From a virus: DNA of 51,091 bases. Positions 14,801 through 22,650 of the stretch are shown here, in pieces (the stretch's first letter is position 1; each line of letters begins with the position of its first letter). Below the pieces are notes generated by a model, which saw only the letters and a program-made list of their open reading frames with translations, was not told where the DNA came from and did no database searches. A program made the translations under genes and the position numbers. The DNA lies in IMG/VR virus record IMGVR_UViG_3300044908_000033, positions 1-51,091 of that record; one strand, 5' to 3'.

Positions 14801-17798
14801 CAGGCGCTGCTTGACCCCCGGCAGTTTCAGGATTTTCTGCTGCAGGCTGTGGATGGCCTTCATGTGGCTCAACAGCACCTCCTGGGGCGAGGTGTCTCTG
14901 GTCTCTGGCATGGTTGAAATCCCCTTGCAGTTGTTCGTACAGCCGCACCGCCTCGTCGATCTTCGCCTCTGTCCACTTCCCTTCACCCACTTCGGCCACC
15001 AGGTCGGCGATCTTCTTCTCAATCTCGTCGTGGAAATCCTGGAAGACCTTGATGGCCCGGTCCGGGTTCTCGGTGATCTCGTCTACCGTGATGGTCCGGT
15101 AGGCCTCCCCGCCGAGGTGCCCCTGCTGCTTCTCGCGGAGGGCCTCGATCCGCTGCAGCTTCTCGGCCTTCCACTCTTCCGCGATCGACCGCTGCTTCTG
15201 CTGCTTCGCCAGGCCGCTTTTCTCCGCAAGCCGGGCCGTCTCGTAGCTGATGCCCATTCGCCGACCGATCTCGCGGAGGGACAGCGGCGGGTCGGCCGAA
15301 CGGAACGCCAGCACCTTCTGCTCGCGTTCGTCCAGCTTTTGCTCCTCGGGGATCGTGGGAGCCTCGGTCAGGTCCTGGGAGCGCACGCCGGGCTCGACCG
15401 CGACCGGCTTACTCGACTTCTGCCGCATCTTCTCCAGGAGCGACTTGCGACCCATGCCGGCGAGCCGATCTTGAGGCATCCCCTTCACCACGGGAGAAAC
15501 ACCCATCCCCGCCGGCGTGTTCGGCAACTCCAGAATCTTCCCCAGCGCCCCACGGGCGCCACGTTCGCCAGCCGCTTCTCGTTGGGCCTTGTGCTGGTGC
15601 ATCCCCTTCTCGGCGGTGCCCAGGTCGGCGCCCAGGCCATAAGAAAAATCGGCTCCCCTGATACGCCGATGCTTGCCGTGCGTGTCAGTGAACTCGATCG
15701 GCGTATCCCGCAAGATGGCCCGCGCGCGCTCCAGCTTTGCCGGGTCGGGGTTCCGGTACACGAACTCGTCTCCGGAGACGTGGTAAGCATCGAGTCCGGC
15801 CGCTTTGAGAGCATGTGCCTTGGCCCGCAGCAGCGCATCGCCGGCGGCGTGCCCATACTTGTCGTTGACCGCCTTCAACCCGTCCGCATCGGACATACCG
15901 ACTGGCCCAGGCTTGGCCTTCTGTATCCGGTCGAAAGCCGCCCGGTTGGGCAGATCGACCAGGGGCGATGTCTCAAGCCGCCGCGTTGCCTCGCGTCCGG
16001 TCTGTTCAATGGTCCAGCCAGGATGTTCCGCCCGGATTTGCTCCCAAAGGTCCTGCGGTGGCCGAGTTGATGACCTGCGCTCGGTCGGAGGGTGAGGAGG
16101 TTGCTGAGGTTGCGCCGCATCCCGCCGCACCTTTTCTTCCTGCAGTTCGGCGTGCAGACGGTCCCGTGCGGCGGTGCTTGCCTCTCTCAAACCTTCAAGT
16201 TGTGCCAGCAAAGAACCGTAAGTCTTGTCACTGACAACAGAACGGCCATTCTTCTGAACCTGTGCCTGCCGTGCGGCAAGTGCATCTGTAACGTCTTTCA
16301 GCTTCCGTTCGGCCTCATTGAAGCCCCAAAGAGCCGTCTGGAGCGGGTGCGGGGCCTCCGGAGCCGGTGCTGGCGCTGGCGCTGCTGCAGGCTGCTCTGG
16401 AGTGGTCCTTGATGGCTCTGGCGGCGCGCCCGCTGGCGGGGCTTGTGGGCGTTCTGGGGCCGCTTCTGCCTTCTCTGGGCCGCGCCGGATGATGTCGGCG
16501 AGCATGTCCATCATGCGCTGCGGGATGCTGCGCGTGTCGTTGGTGATCTGCTGTGCGGCAAAGATTGTCCTGCGCATCGCGGCCTGCGCCTGCTCCTCGG
16601 TGAATCCGGCCGCCTTAAGGTGGTTCGCACCCTGGGCGAAGGCTTCCATCACTGTTCTGGGCACTCGGCCCTGATATGGACGGTTCGGAGGCGGCTGGGC
16701 GCCCGGAGGCGGCTCTGGCGTTGGCCCGGCGCCGCCTGGAGGTGGTTGGCCACCGGGGGGCGCGCCGGGTGTCGGTTCAGGTCCCGGCAATCCCGGCGCT
16801 CGAGCTTCGGGCGCCGGCAATCCGAGCGGCCCTCGCTGAACAGGCGCCGGCCGAGGTGCGGTCGCTTCGTGCCACGCCGAGAATGTGGCCCCGACCATCG
16901 CCTGGATCGCCAGTTGCTTCCAGGCTTCCCCCTTGTCGCCGTTCACGAACTCGCCGATCGTGCCGTAGCCGGTCTGGAGATGGAGCGCGCCCCCCACGAC
17001 GTCGACGGCCGCCTGTTCAAGGGGCATTGCCACGGCGCCTGCCCCGACTCGGCCGAGGCGGGCGCCGATGCCCTGGCCCGGGATGACGGCCCGGGTCACC
17101 TCGCCGAGGCTGCCGAGGACGGCGTTCTCGGCCGCGGCCATGGCGATGGCCGGCGGCAAACCTCGCGGGTCGAGGGGATCCCGGCCAGCAGCGGCGTTGT
17201 CTTGCATCATCCTGGGGACGTAGGTACTCGGAATGAACGGTGTCGCTGCAGCACCCTGGAGCGCTCGGCCGCCGAGCCGGGCCAGCATCCCGCCGCCCCT
17301 ACCGATATTCCCGACGATGCCGGCGCCGGCCGCGTACTCCCCAAGGACCGCCGGCAGACTCGCCGCCGTGTCGAGAACAGCGCCGCCGAAGGTACTTCGC
17401 CGCTGCTGATCCTCGGCGTCCATTTGCTCCTGGGACGCGACGATATGGTAGTCCCACCGCTCGGGACGCCCCTCTTCGATCCGCTGCCGAGCCGCGGCTG
17501 AACGCTCGGCTGTGCCGGCGCTGACAACGCTGGAGAGGAACGGGACCGATCGGCCCATCCAGTAGGCCGCCTCTCTGATCGCGGGTTGCTCTGGGTGGTT
17601 CGCCACGTCCTGCCGTGCGGCAGCCATCCGGCGATGCGGCTCGGTGCGCGCATCGTACTGCCGCCGCATCTCCGCAGGATCGAGGTCGGGGAAAGCCTGG
17701 ATCATTTGCGGCGCAACGGCGTCCCACGTCGGCGGGGCGCCGGCGAGTGGCGCTGCCGGCGGCGGCGCTTCCATCACGTCGGGTTCGTCGTCGTTCAT
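11814..17798 (-). CDS. Giant virion/polyvalent protein with GGDEF and sigma-4-like HTH domains
   Basis: The protein has 1,994 residues from an ATG that overlaps the previous stop (a GTG at 17822 would add eight). The N-terminal 320 residues are Ala/Gly-rich with hydrophobic helices, followed by a Pro-rich linker. Residues about 615-730 form a GGDEF domain: DLPNRAAF, DADGLKAVNDKYGHAAGD (from D637) and SGDEF at 675-679. No RxxD inhibitory site is seen. At about 820-870 an HTH (LSLREIGRRMGISYETAR) with flanking helices resembles sigma-70 region 4. Further linkers lead to a large helical C-terminal domain whose end (IGPFAVAGFNFNMRA, later LLGPFG) recalls large phage polyvalent/ejection proteins. 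As the last late gene it is probably packaged and injected. The enzymatic roles are inferred, not shown. Confidence 0.7.
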   Translation of the reverse strand: MNDDEPDVMEAPPPAAPLAGAPPTWDAVAPQMIQAFPDLDPAEMRRQYDARTEPHRRMAAARQDVANHPEQPAIREAAYWMGRSVPFLSSVVSAGTAERSAAARQRIEEGRPERWDYHIVASQEQMDAEDQQRRSTFGGAVLDTAASLPAVLGEYAAGAGIVGNIGRGGGMLARLGGRALQGAAATPFIPSTYVPRMMQDNAAAGRDPLDPRGLPPAIAMAAAENAVLGSLGEVTRAVIPGQGIGARLGRVGAGAVAMPLEQAAVDVVGGALHLQTGYGTIGEFVNGDKGEAWKQLAIQAMVGATFSAWHEATAPRPAPVQRGPLGLPAPEARAPGLPGPEPTPGAPPGGQPPPGGAGPTPEPPPGAQPPPNRPYQGRVPRTVMEAFAQGANHLKAAGFTEEQAQAAMRRTIFAAQQITNDTRSIPQRMMDMLADIIRRGPEKAEAAPERPQAPPAGAPPEPSRTTPEQPAAAPAPAPAPEAPHPLQTALWGFNEAERKLKDVTDALAARQAQVQKNGRSVVSDKTYGSLLAQLEGLREASTAARDRLHAELQEEKVRRDAAQPQQPPHPPTERRSSTRPPQDLWEQIRAEHPGWTIEQTGREATRRLETSPLVDLPNRAAFDRIQKAKPGPVGMSDADGLKAVNDKYGHAAGDALLRAKAHALKAAGLDAYHVSGDEFVYRNPDPAKLERARAILRDTPIEFTDTHGKHRRIRGADFSYGLGADLGTAEKGMHQHKAQREAAGERGARGALGKILELPNTPAGMGVSPVVKGMPQDRLAGMGRKSLLEKMRQKSSKPVAVEPGVRSQDLTEAPTIPEEQKLDEREQKVLAFRSADPPLSLREIGRRMGISYETARLAEKSGLAKQQKQRSIAEEWKAEKLQRIEALREKQQGHLGGEAYRTITVDEITENPDRAIKVFQDFHDEIEKKIADLVAEVGEGKWTEAKIDEAVRLYEQLQGDFNHARDQRHLAPGGAVEPHEGHPQPAAENPETAGGQAAPAGEGERTTGGPPSVRRATAGGLPARQTPVTGPGASGLQTVAAPAGPTQTAHPVQAGGGANQPAGAGGKPAAGDLLRDTEQAIPLATRDAIRKTIARGDEHAIGYWKKILEDEFNFDRPHVNAVIKEARLAAGPPTSPPRKDAPVMSGGSPYDRQHYVADLRQGIRGQITFDIMKTLEPEAVNDVVRAGQAAGLAPTTVQGDLRALAHEIGSAGQEDAAEETGGGQADELAQPGGGVARPEKAGSLSDIPFRSPQPQPSVSPQPPGLKQPQQPGGRPGRIVRRGAIDISVFRDAPAALKSWWDSFYDMTEKLGGVQMPKTERLSPRAATSMVEWGASATYAKEAAPIWAKKIMGEGYSDNMDRKTAAALYELRFRYAKAALRKAANDALRAGDKAKAADYDNRAQKITSVFGMPGSLINTEKEFQYLIKTPVFGQIMNRYLEFGRLMDDLYTKANGRPPDSITQIPGLPFNAKVLEPGDLTGAGTVFKPKRGNLRNIKQKRDPFAEEAGLDAEAYDLRMSAMIENSLNRRVSIANRAEANRVLVAEGLGQWATRGDKVPELRGVPGREVPFVQPPRGTQQAAPSETSLYLHPDVYNEYREVLDIDDPWKLFPGSDYVAGALTKISLASTTEFMSHGSNLLSAMMQPGVRFRDIVTNFYKILTDNKGIRDAIVELARIGAMKDKGNETGNIWGGSTMGGLLTKPIPPQTDPTYWVGKLLDTFGRAMRLTLDDAYTRLAKAGRVPDTQLDRANWINKGAGNYNRLTYSRLVKFLKDTGIGPFAVAGFNFNMRAIDKAMLLRAGVRNLTPLQSAGLRASMLCKFLGLLIGTSAVNLILWGKWDGDDNTPVGSIKLGESPEGETIYLDPLRMVGGRRALNVTGAGAAIQGLREGKTGPQISQRMVSDIAMSAVHPSLGPYPTAIHTAITGEDWRGHRLADRAYADEHQILNNAIAALRTANPPIATLGGFDRPRQQQHATDAFRLLGPFGPQYKRWPQVK

Positions 17799-19078
17799 GG
17801 GCGGTTGACCCACCAATCCCACGGGTTGGAATACGTGCGCTGTGTCGGCGGCGCGTTGGGTGCCGGCGCAGGCGCTGGAGCGGTCGCCTGCCTCGCCGGG
17901 CCGAGTTGGTTCAGGATGGCATCATAAGCCTGCTGCTGTTCGGAGCGCGTGCTGCCAGGTCCCGCTGGCGGCCCACCCTGAGTTCCCTGAGAGGTGGCCG
18001 GGAATCTCGCATCGGGAGTTCCAGGGGGCGGCGTGGTACCGTTTATGTAATGCTTATCGGCGACTAAATGAGCTATTCGACGCTCAACCGGCGTGCGGTC
18101 TCGGCCCCCAGGACCGTAATTGTCTGAGTGTTGCATCCATTCCTCGGGCGCCGGCGGAGGCGGCGTATGATTCTGCCGCGCGTGCTGGACTTGATCCTGC
18201 CAGTGCTGGTAGGCGCGCGTGGCTTCGAGTGTGGCTTCCCGGACGTAACGCTGATGGTCGGCGAGTTGGCGTTGCTGCTGCCGATCTTCGCTGTTGTCCG
18301 GTCGTTCCTGCCGCGGCTCGATGTGATGCCAGTTGCCGTCTCGGTTCTGGTACATCGACATTTGCGTGCCGTCCGGCATCGTGATCCGCGCCTGTGGCAG
18401 CCGCCCCTGAGCCGTCGTAGCGTCGTGCATCTCCTGCTGCACGCGGAGCCCTTCCATCATCGCCGTCTGGTGCTGGAGCTGCTGGTACTGAAGCTGCATC
18501 GCCAGAGCCGGCAACTCCGACTGTCGCACCACGAGCGGCTGGGCCTGCTGCATGATCCGCTGCCGCATTTGGTCGGCCGTCTGCGTGTCGATGTTGCCGT
18601 TGGCCGCCTCCTCCTCGATCGTGTTGAGGCCCTGCTGGAGTCTGGCGAGGCGAAGGTGTTCTGCCGGGGAAAGCGTGGCCTGGGCGACGGCGTTCTGGGC
18701 GCGTGTAAGGCTCGCGTATTGATCGGGGACCTGGGGCGCCGGCGGCTGCTGCGGAGACTGCGGCGCCAGCACCATCGGCTGCAAGCGCTGGGGCCGCTGT
18801 TGGCCGCCCATGTCGCCGCGCTGGAAGTCGCCGGGCGTGAACCGTGGAGCGGAGGGATCGTACCCCCGCTGCATCATCGCTTCGTCTTCGGGATGATACC
18901 TCGATGAAGACGGTTCATCCGGCGGCGGCGCAACACTGGCGGCTGACGCCTGGGCCGGCGGTGGGCCACCCTGGAGCGGTTCGGTCGGCGCGAGCCCGGT
19001 CGGTGGCGGAGGCTCGACGGCTCCTCGCGTATCGGCCGCTTCACGTCGGCGGCGTTCTTCTTCGGTTTCGTCGGCCAT
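17795..19078 (-). CDS. Gln-rich coiled-coil virion protein (probable internal/ejection protein)
   Basis: The protein has 427 residues. The first 130 are Pro/Gln-rich and disordered; from about 130 to 330 it is helical and Gln/Arg-rich (QMRQRIMQQAQPLVVRQSE, LQYQQLQHQTAMMEGLRV), typical of elongated internal proteins. It ends with a Pro-rich tail and a WDWWVNRP terminus. The ATG at 19078 follows the fibre gene stop by two bases; earlier start codons in the frame lie inside that gene. Its position just before the giant gene fits an ejection protein of a podovirus. No sequence family recognised. Confidence 0.6.
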   Translation of the reverse strand: MADETEEERRRREAADTRGAVEPPPPTGLAPTEPLQGGPPPAQASAASVAPPPDEPSSSRYHPEDEAMMQRGYDPSAPRFTPGDFQRGDMGGQQRPQRLQPMVLAPQSPQQPPAPQVPDQYASLTRAQNAVAQATLSPAEHLRLARLQQGLNTIEEEAANGNIDTQTADQMRQRIMQQAQPLVVRQSELPALAMQLQYQQLQHQTAMMEGLRVQQEMHDATTAQGRLPQARITMPDGTQMSMYQNRDGNWHHIEPRQERPDNSEDRQQQRQLADHQRYVREATLEATRAYQHWQDQVQHARQNHTPPPPAPEEWMQHSDNYGPGGRDRTPVERRIAHLVADKHYINGTTPPPGTPDARFPATSQGTQGGPPAGPGSTRSEQQQAYDAILNQLGPARQATAPAPAPAPNAPPTQRTYSNPWDWWVNRP

Positions 19079-19080
19079 GG

Positions 19081-21663
19081 TCACACCACCAGTTTCCAAA
19101 TCGCGGCGCCGTTGGCGTTCGACACGCACACGTAAAGCTGATTGGTCGCCGTGTCCACCCAGAAGCTACCTACAGCGTACCCGTGCGCCGCATCGTTGGC
19201 GATACCCGGCGCCCCGTTGAAGACGTAGGAGCCCAGCCCGGTCAAGGTGAAGTCGGCCGGTGCAACCTGCTTCAACTCGTTCCGGCCAAAGAGGGCGTTG
19301 ATGATCGACGTGATGATGTCCGTGTGCCGCGTCAGGTTCCGCGCCTGCTCGGGGGTCAATTCCCCCTTGTTCAGCGGCACGCGATTCAGGAACGGCTTCG
19401 AGTGGCCCAGCGGTTCCGTGCCCGGCTGCACCGGAATCGGGATGATGATAGGCGGTGGATAGGGCCGGACATGGACCGCGATCGACGCCGAGGCCGCGAA
19501 GGTCAGCACCATCGGCTTCGAGGCGATCTTTGTTGCTCCCACGAACGGCACGTAGCCAAGCAGCTTGAGTGTCGTCGGGTGAAGGATGCGACCGTAAGCC
19601 CGCGTTGCGGCCTGCTGTGCCTGCCCCTTCGGGAAGATAATGTGCCCGGCTTGCGGCCTCGCCCCGAGTTTGTTGATGATGACCTTTTGCCGGCGGCGGT
19701 AGTACATAGCTGCCGCCACCGCTTGCTCGTAAATGATGAGCGGAATGCCGGCGATCGGAGGGCCGCCCGGCAGCGGATGCGTCTGCACACCAGAGAAGGT
19801 CTGAACCCTGGTGTGGCTTGTGAACCGGGCCAGTGCCGCCTGATAAGGAGAGATGATCCGCAGGGTGCCCACAATGGCCTGATGGCCGGCAACGTAGATG
19901 TTCGTCTTGGCTGGCTTGCGGCGGAAGGCATTGATGGCCTCACGCACTGCCCCGGCACCCTGGACCTCGATTCGCTTCGCCACGATTGCCGGGCCACCAC
20001 CTCGGAGGATGATCGGCTTGTAGCGGTCCCGCTCCAAATATTCTTGCGTGGATGCCGCGCGGTTGGTGACGAGGGGCCTGGCTATCGGCGGTGGCTGGCC
20101 CCCCTGCTTGAGGATCAGTTGGAACAGTGGGTGGTGTGCCCGCCCCGTTGCAGCCTTCGACGCTGCGCCCCCCTTCGGCGAGATATACGCGCCAGCAGAC
20201 GGCACCGTGTTGCAGATGGCCCGGTAGCTGACCGCCATACCCGCCCAGGTGGTCGACGTCGTGGTGCTGAACACCGCTTGCTCGTTCACCAGCGCGTTAA
20301 CGTTGTCGGCCGTGCCGAGGCCCTGCAACGACCCGCCATTGAGGAAGGCAGTCCGGACAAGGAACGGGTTGGCGACCGTGCTCTGTGCCACGTTCGCCGA
20401 TCCCTGCGTGTAAGCCGCCGTCACCAGATTCTCAGGCGCGGAGATCGTCACAACCCCGGTGTCCGGATTGGCGCCTGTGCCCGCATCATGGGCGGTGCCT
20501 ACCACGGGATTCGCTGGCGTAACGCCGGTATACTCGGCGAGGTCCACGGTCGGCAGGACCGAGATGCTTGGCGTGATCGTCACTGTGCAGGCGCCAGCGG
20601 CCGTGTTGGGGAAATAGAACTTGCAGACACGCACCGCGCCGTTCGTCGAGTAGTTGCCGGCCTGGGAGTAGACCTGGCCCAGGCTGTCCGTCACCGTGAC
20701 GGTCGCATTCCCGAACATGCCGATCGTCACTTCGAGCAGGCTCCCAGCCTGCACATTCTGGTTGTAGGTCAGCGCGAAAGGCAGAGCGGTCTGGGCGAAC
20801 TGTCGGGCGTTATGTGACGCCGGCACGAACCCCACGCAGCCCGTGATGCCTTGCGGCGGCATCTCAACAAAGGTATGGACCGGCGGCCGCCGCGAGAAAG
20901 CCGCTGCCGCTTGTGCAGCCGCCTGTCCCTTGGGGGCAACGAAGGTTGTGACCGGCGCCTTCCCGAGCGTCAGGCTGCTTTCGATGGTGACGTGGCCACG
21001 CGAGCGCCACGGGAAGAGGTTGCCCTGCTGGGACTGGCCGACAACGAGCGACTTGGCGACCGGGTTAGCAATGTGCAGAGACGACTCGACGCTAACCGCG
21101 CCCCGCTTGCCCCAGCGCAGCACGGCCGCCTGGATCGCCGCATTCGTCCCGATGAAGCGTGCCGAGGACGGGTAGGCCGCGAGATACTGTTCGGCCCCCT
21201 TGATAATGACAGCTCCGCGTGGCCGGCTGGGGATGGTATCGACCTGGGCAGCGCTGACGCCGAGGAATCGAGCGGTGGACGGCTGGCTGGGCAACAGCGA
21301 CGACCGCAGCACGATTGCCCCGCGTGGCCGTCGGGGAAAGATTGCCGCTTGCTGGGAGACGACCCCAACAGTGGTTGATCGCGCCACGGATGGCGGAGCA
21401 CCGCGGCGAAGGATGATGACTTCCCCGTGCGGTCGCCGCGGATAGATCGCCGCCTGTTGGGAGATGACGCCTACGTTGGTCAGGCGAGCAACTGACTGCG
21501 GAGCACCCCGGACCTTGATGATGGAGACCCCACGCGGACGGCGCGGGTAGATGGCGGCTTGCTGAGAGATGACCTGGACGTTAAGGACTTGCGCAGTCGA
21601 TTTCCGGCCCCCCGAGCGCAGGATGATTGGGCGAAACGGTTGCCTGCGCCCGAGGAGCGACAT
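19081..21663 (-). CDS. Repeat-containing tail fibre / receptor-binding protein
   Basis: The protein has 860 residues. Residues 1-270 are imperfect 35-residue repeats with core VISQQAAIYPRRPRG followed by a VIILRxGxPxSxAR-like half. Residues about 290-490 form an Ig/lectin-like beta domain (ATVTVTDSLGQVYSQAGN, TVTITPS, EYTGV). A second, degenerate repeat block covers about 560-740. The last 50 residues (SYVFNGAPG, VGSFWVDTATNQLYVCV, AAIWKLVV) match the ends of many phage fibres that contact the host. The ATG has GAGG seven bases upstream. It most likely forms the main adhesion fibre. Confidence 0.72.
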   Translation of the reverse strand: MSLLGRRQPFRPIILRSGGRKSTAQVLNVQVISQQAAIYPRRPRGVSIIKVRGAPQSVARLTNVGVISQQAAIYPRRPHGEVIILRRGAPPSVARSTTVGVVSQQAAIFPRRPRGAIVLRSSLLPSQPSTARFLGVSAAQVDTIPSRPRGAVIIKGAEQYLAAYPSSARFIGTNAAIQAAVLRWGKRGAVSVESSLHIANPVAKSLVVGQSQQGNLFPWRSRGHVTIESSLTLGKAPVTTFVAPKGQAAAQAAAAFSRRPPVHTFVEMPPQGITGCVGFVPASHNARQFAQTALPFALTYNQNVQAGSLLEVTIGMFGNATVTVTDSLGQVYSQAGNYSTNGAVRVCKFYFPNTAAGACTVTITPSISVLPTVDLAEYTGVTPANPVVGTAHDAGTGANPDTGVVTISAPENLVTAAYTQGSANVAQSTVANPFLVRTAFLNGGSLQGLGTADNVNALVNEQAVFSTTTSTTWAGMAVSYRAICNTVPSAGAYISPKGGAASKAATGRAHHPLFQLILKQGGQPPPIARPLVTNRAASTQEYLERDRYKPIILRGGGPAIVAKRIEVQGAGAVREAINAFRRKPAKTNIYVAGHQAIVGTLRIISPYQAALARFTSHTRVQTFSGVQTHPLPGGPPIAGIPLIIYEQAVAAAMYYRRRQKVIINKLGARPQAGHIIFPKGQAQQAATRAYGRILHPTTLKLLGYVPFVGATKIASKPMVLTFAASASIAVHVRPYPPPIIIPIPVQPGTEPLGHSKPFLNRVPLNKGELTPEQARNLTRHTDIITSIINALFGRNELKQVAPADFTLTGLGSYVFNGAPGIANDAAHGYAVGSFWVDTATNQLYVCVSNANGAAIWKLVV
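20850..21630 (-). repeat. Seven to eight imperfect ~105-bp coding repeats
   Basis: Each unit encodes about 35 residues beginning (V/A)xSQQAAIxPRRPRG. Units start near residues 31, 66 and 101 of the fibre protein and become more diverged toward residue 270. The period is kept without frame shifts, so the array evolved in-frame and may vary in copy number. Confidence 0.75.
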
Positions 21664-21672
21664 CTTTTAACC

Positions 21673-21993
21673 TCACGCGCCCAGGGCGGCGAGCTGGGCC
21701 TTCAACGCCTCGATCTTCTTGGCCTTCGCGTTGTCCACCACCGCTTGCTCAACCTCGGCGAAGCTGTCGTCCGGGTGCGGCTTATCCGGCCCGTGACCCA
21801 TCGACTCCCACTCGGCCCGCATGACCGGGTGATGTTGTTCCCAGGGCGCATTGTGCGGCCCCTTGAAGCAGGGCTTCGTCTTGCGGGCCGACGCCTGGGC
21901 ATCGGCAACCTCTTCCTTGGTCATGTCCGAAAAGGGGGAACCTTCCGGAGCGCGGTAGCCGCCGTTGGGCAGCAGCTTGAGAATCTCGGCCAT
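21673..21993 (-). CDS. Hypothetical small virion-operon protein
   Basis: The 106-residue protein has a strong AGGAGG eight bases before the ATG. It is charged and helical (ARKTKPCFKGPHNAPWEQHH, then an Ala/Lys-rich C-terminal helix). It lies just before the fibre gene and might be a fibre chaperone or connector, but nothing in the sequence proves this. Confidence 0.65.
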   Translation of the reverse strand: MAEILKLLPNGGYRAPEGSPFSDMTKEEVADAQASARKTKPCFKGPHNAPWEQHHPVMRAEWESMGHGPDKPHPDDSFAEVEQAVVDNAKAKKIEALKAQLAALGA

Positions 21994-22091
21994 GTCAAAC
22001 CTCCTGGGTGGACGGATGCTGTTGTTTCCAGGCGACCCCGCGGAGGATCTTGCTTACCTGGGTTAGCACACGCCGCGAAGAAGTCTAGTTA

Positions 22092-22604
22092 TCAACCTTC
22101 CACAATAACGTAGCAGTACATGTTCACCGCAGTCCCGAAGGTGACACGGATGCGGAGCGCGTCCCCGGCCTGCACGAGCGGCCGGTAGCCGAGCGGGAAC
22201 TGCTGCACGAACTGGTTGGTGGGTGCCCCAAGCTGAGGGCCGGCCAGGTTGCGGACAGCCGTGATCGAGCCTTCCGACGTGCAGGTGTAGCCCGACGCCG
22301 AGGTGCCGACGTTGAACAGCACGCTGGAGGCGGTGGGATCGCCGAACAGCAGGGCCTCGCCGTCGTACCGCGTGATGTCGGCGGTGGCGTAGGCAGTGAC
22401 GGTGCCGAACACCGTGCCCGTCTCGATCAACTCGATCTCGCCGGGGGTGGCCGCTGCGGAGCCGTCAAACGACCAGCCCCACTCGACGATGCGGATGGGG
22501 AGAGTGGTCTTGACCTGGAGCATCGTTTTTACCGCGGTGCCCGTGGTGACCTTGGCGAAGGCCGCCGTGGTCTGCATGGGTCCGTTTGCCATCGAATACT
22601 GCAT
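22092..22604 (-). CDS. Beta-rich structural protein
   Basis: The 170-residue protein is almost entirely short beta-strand segments with a Gly/Thr/Ser-rich composition (MQTTAAFAKVTTGTAVKT, VTAYATADITRYDG), as in phage decoration or tail-associated jelly-rolls. It has GGAAAGGTGA in front of the ATG. Family not recognised. The neighbouring fibre and tip genes suggest an external virion component. Confidence 0.62.
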   Translation of the reverse strand: MQYSMANGPMQTTAAFAKVTTGTAVKTMLQVKTTLPIRIVEWGWSFDGSAAATPGEIELIETGTVFGTVTAYATADITRYDGEALLFGDPTASSVLFNVGTSASGYTCTSEGSITAVRNLAGPQLGAPTNQFVQQFPLGYRPLVQAGDALRIRVTFGTAVNMYCYVIVEG

Positions 22605-22650
22605 CGGATCACCTTTCCTTTACTGGCCGCCACCTACGGCAAACAAACCC

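Noticed and set aside
13032-16070. Long + strand open frame (1,012 codons)
   Set aside because: It is the antisense shadow of the giant late gene. Its composition is typical of mirrored G+C-rich codons and it has no ribosome-binding site.
18844-20817. Long + strand open frame (657 codons)
   Set aside because: Antisense shadow of the fibre and coiled-coil genes, Arg/His-rich, with no recognisable domain.
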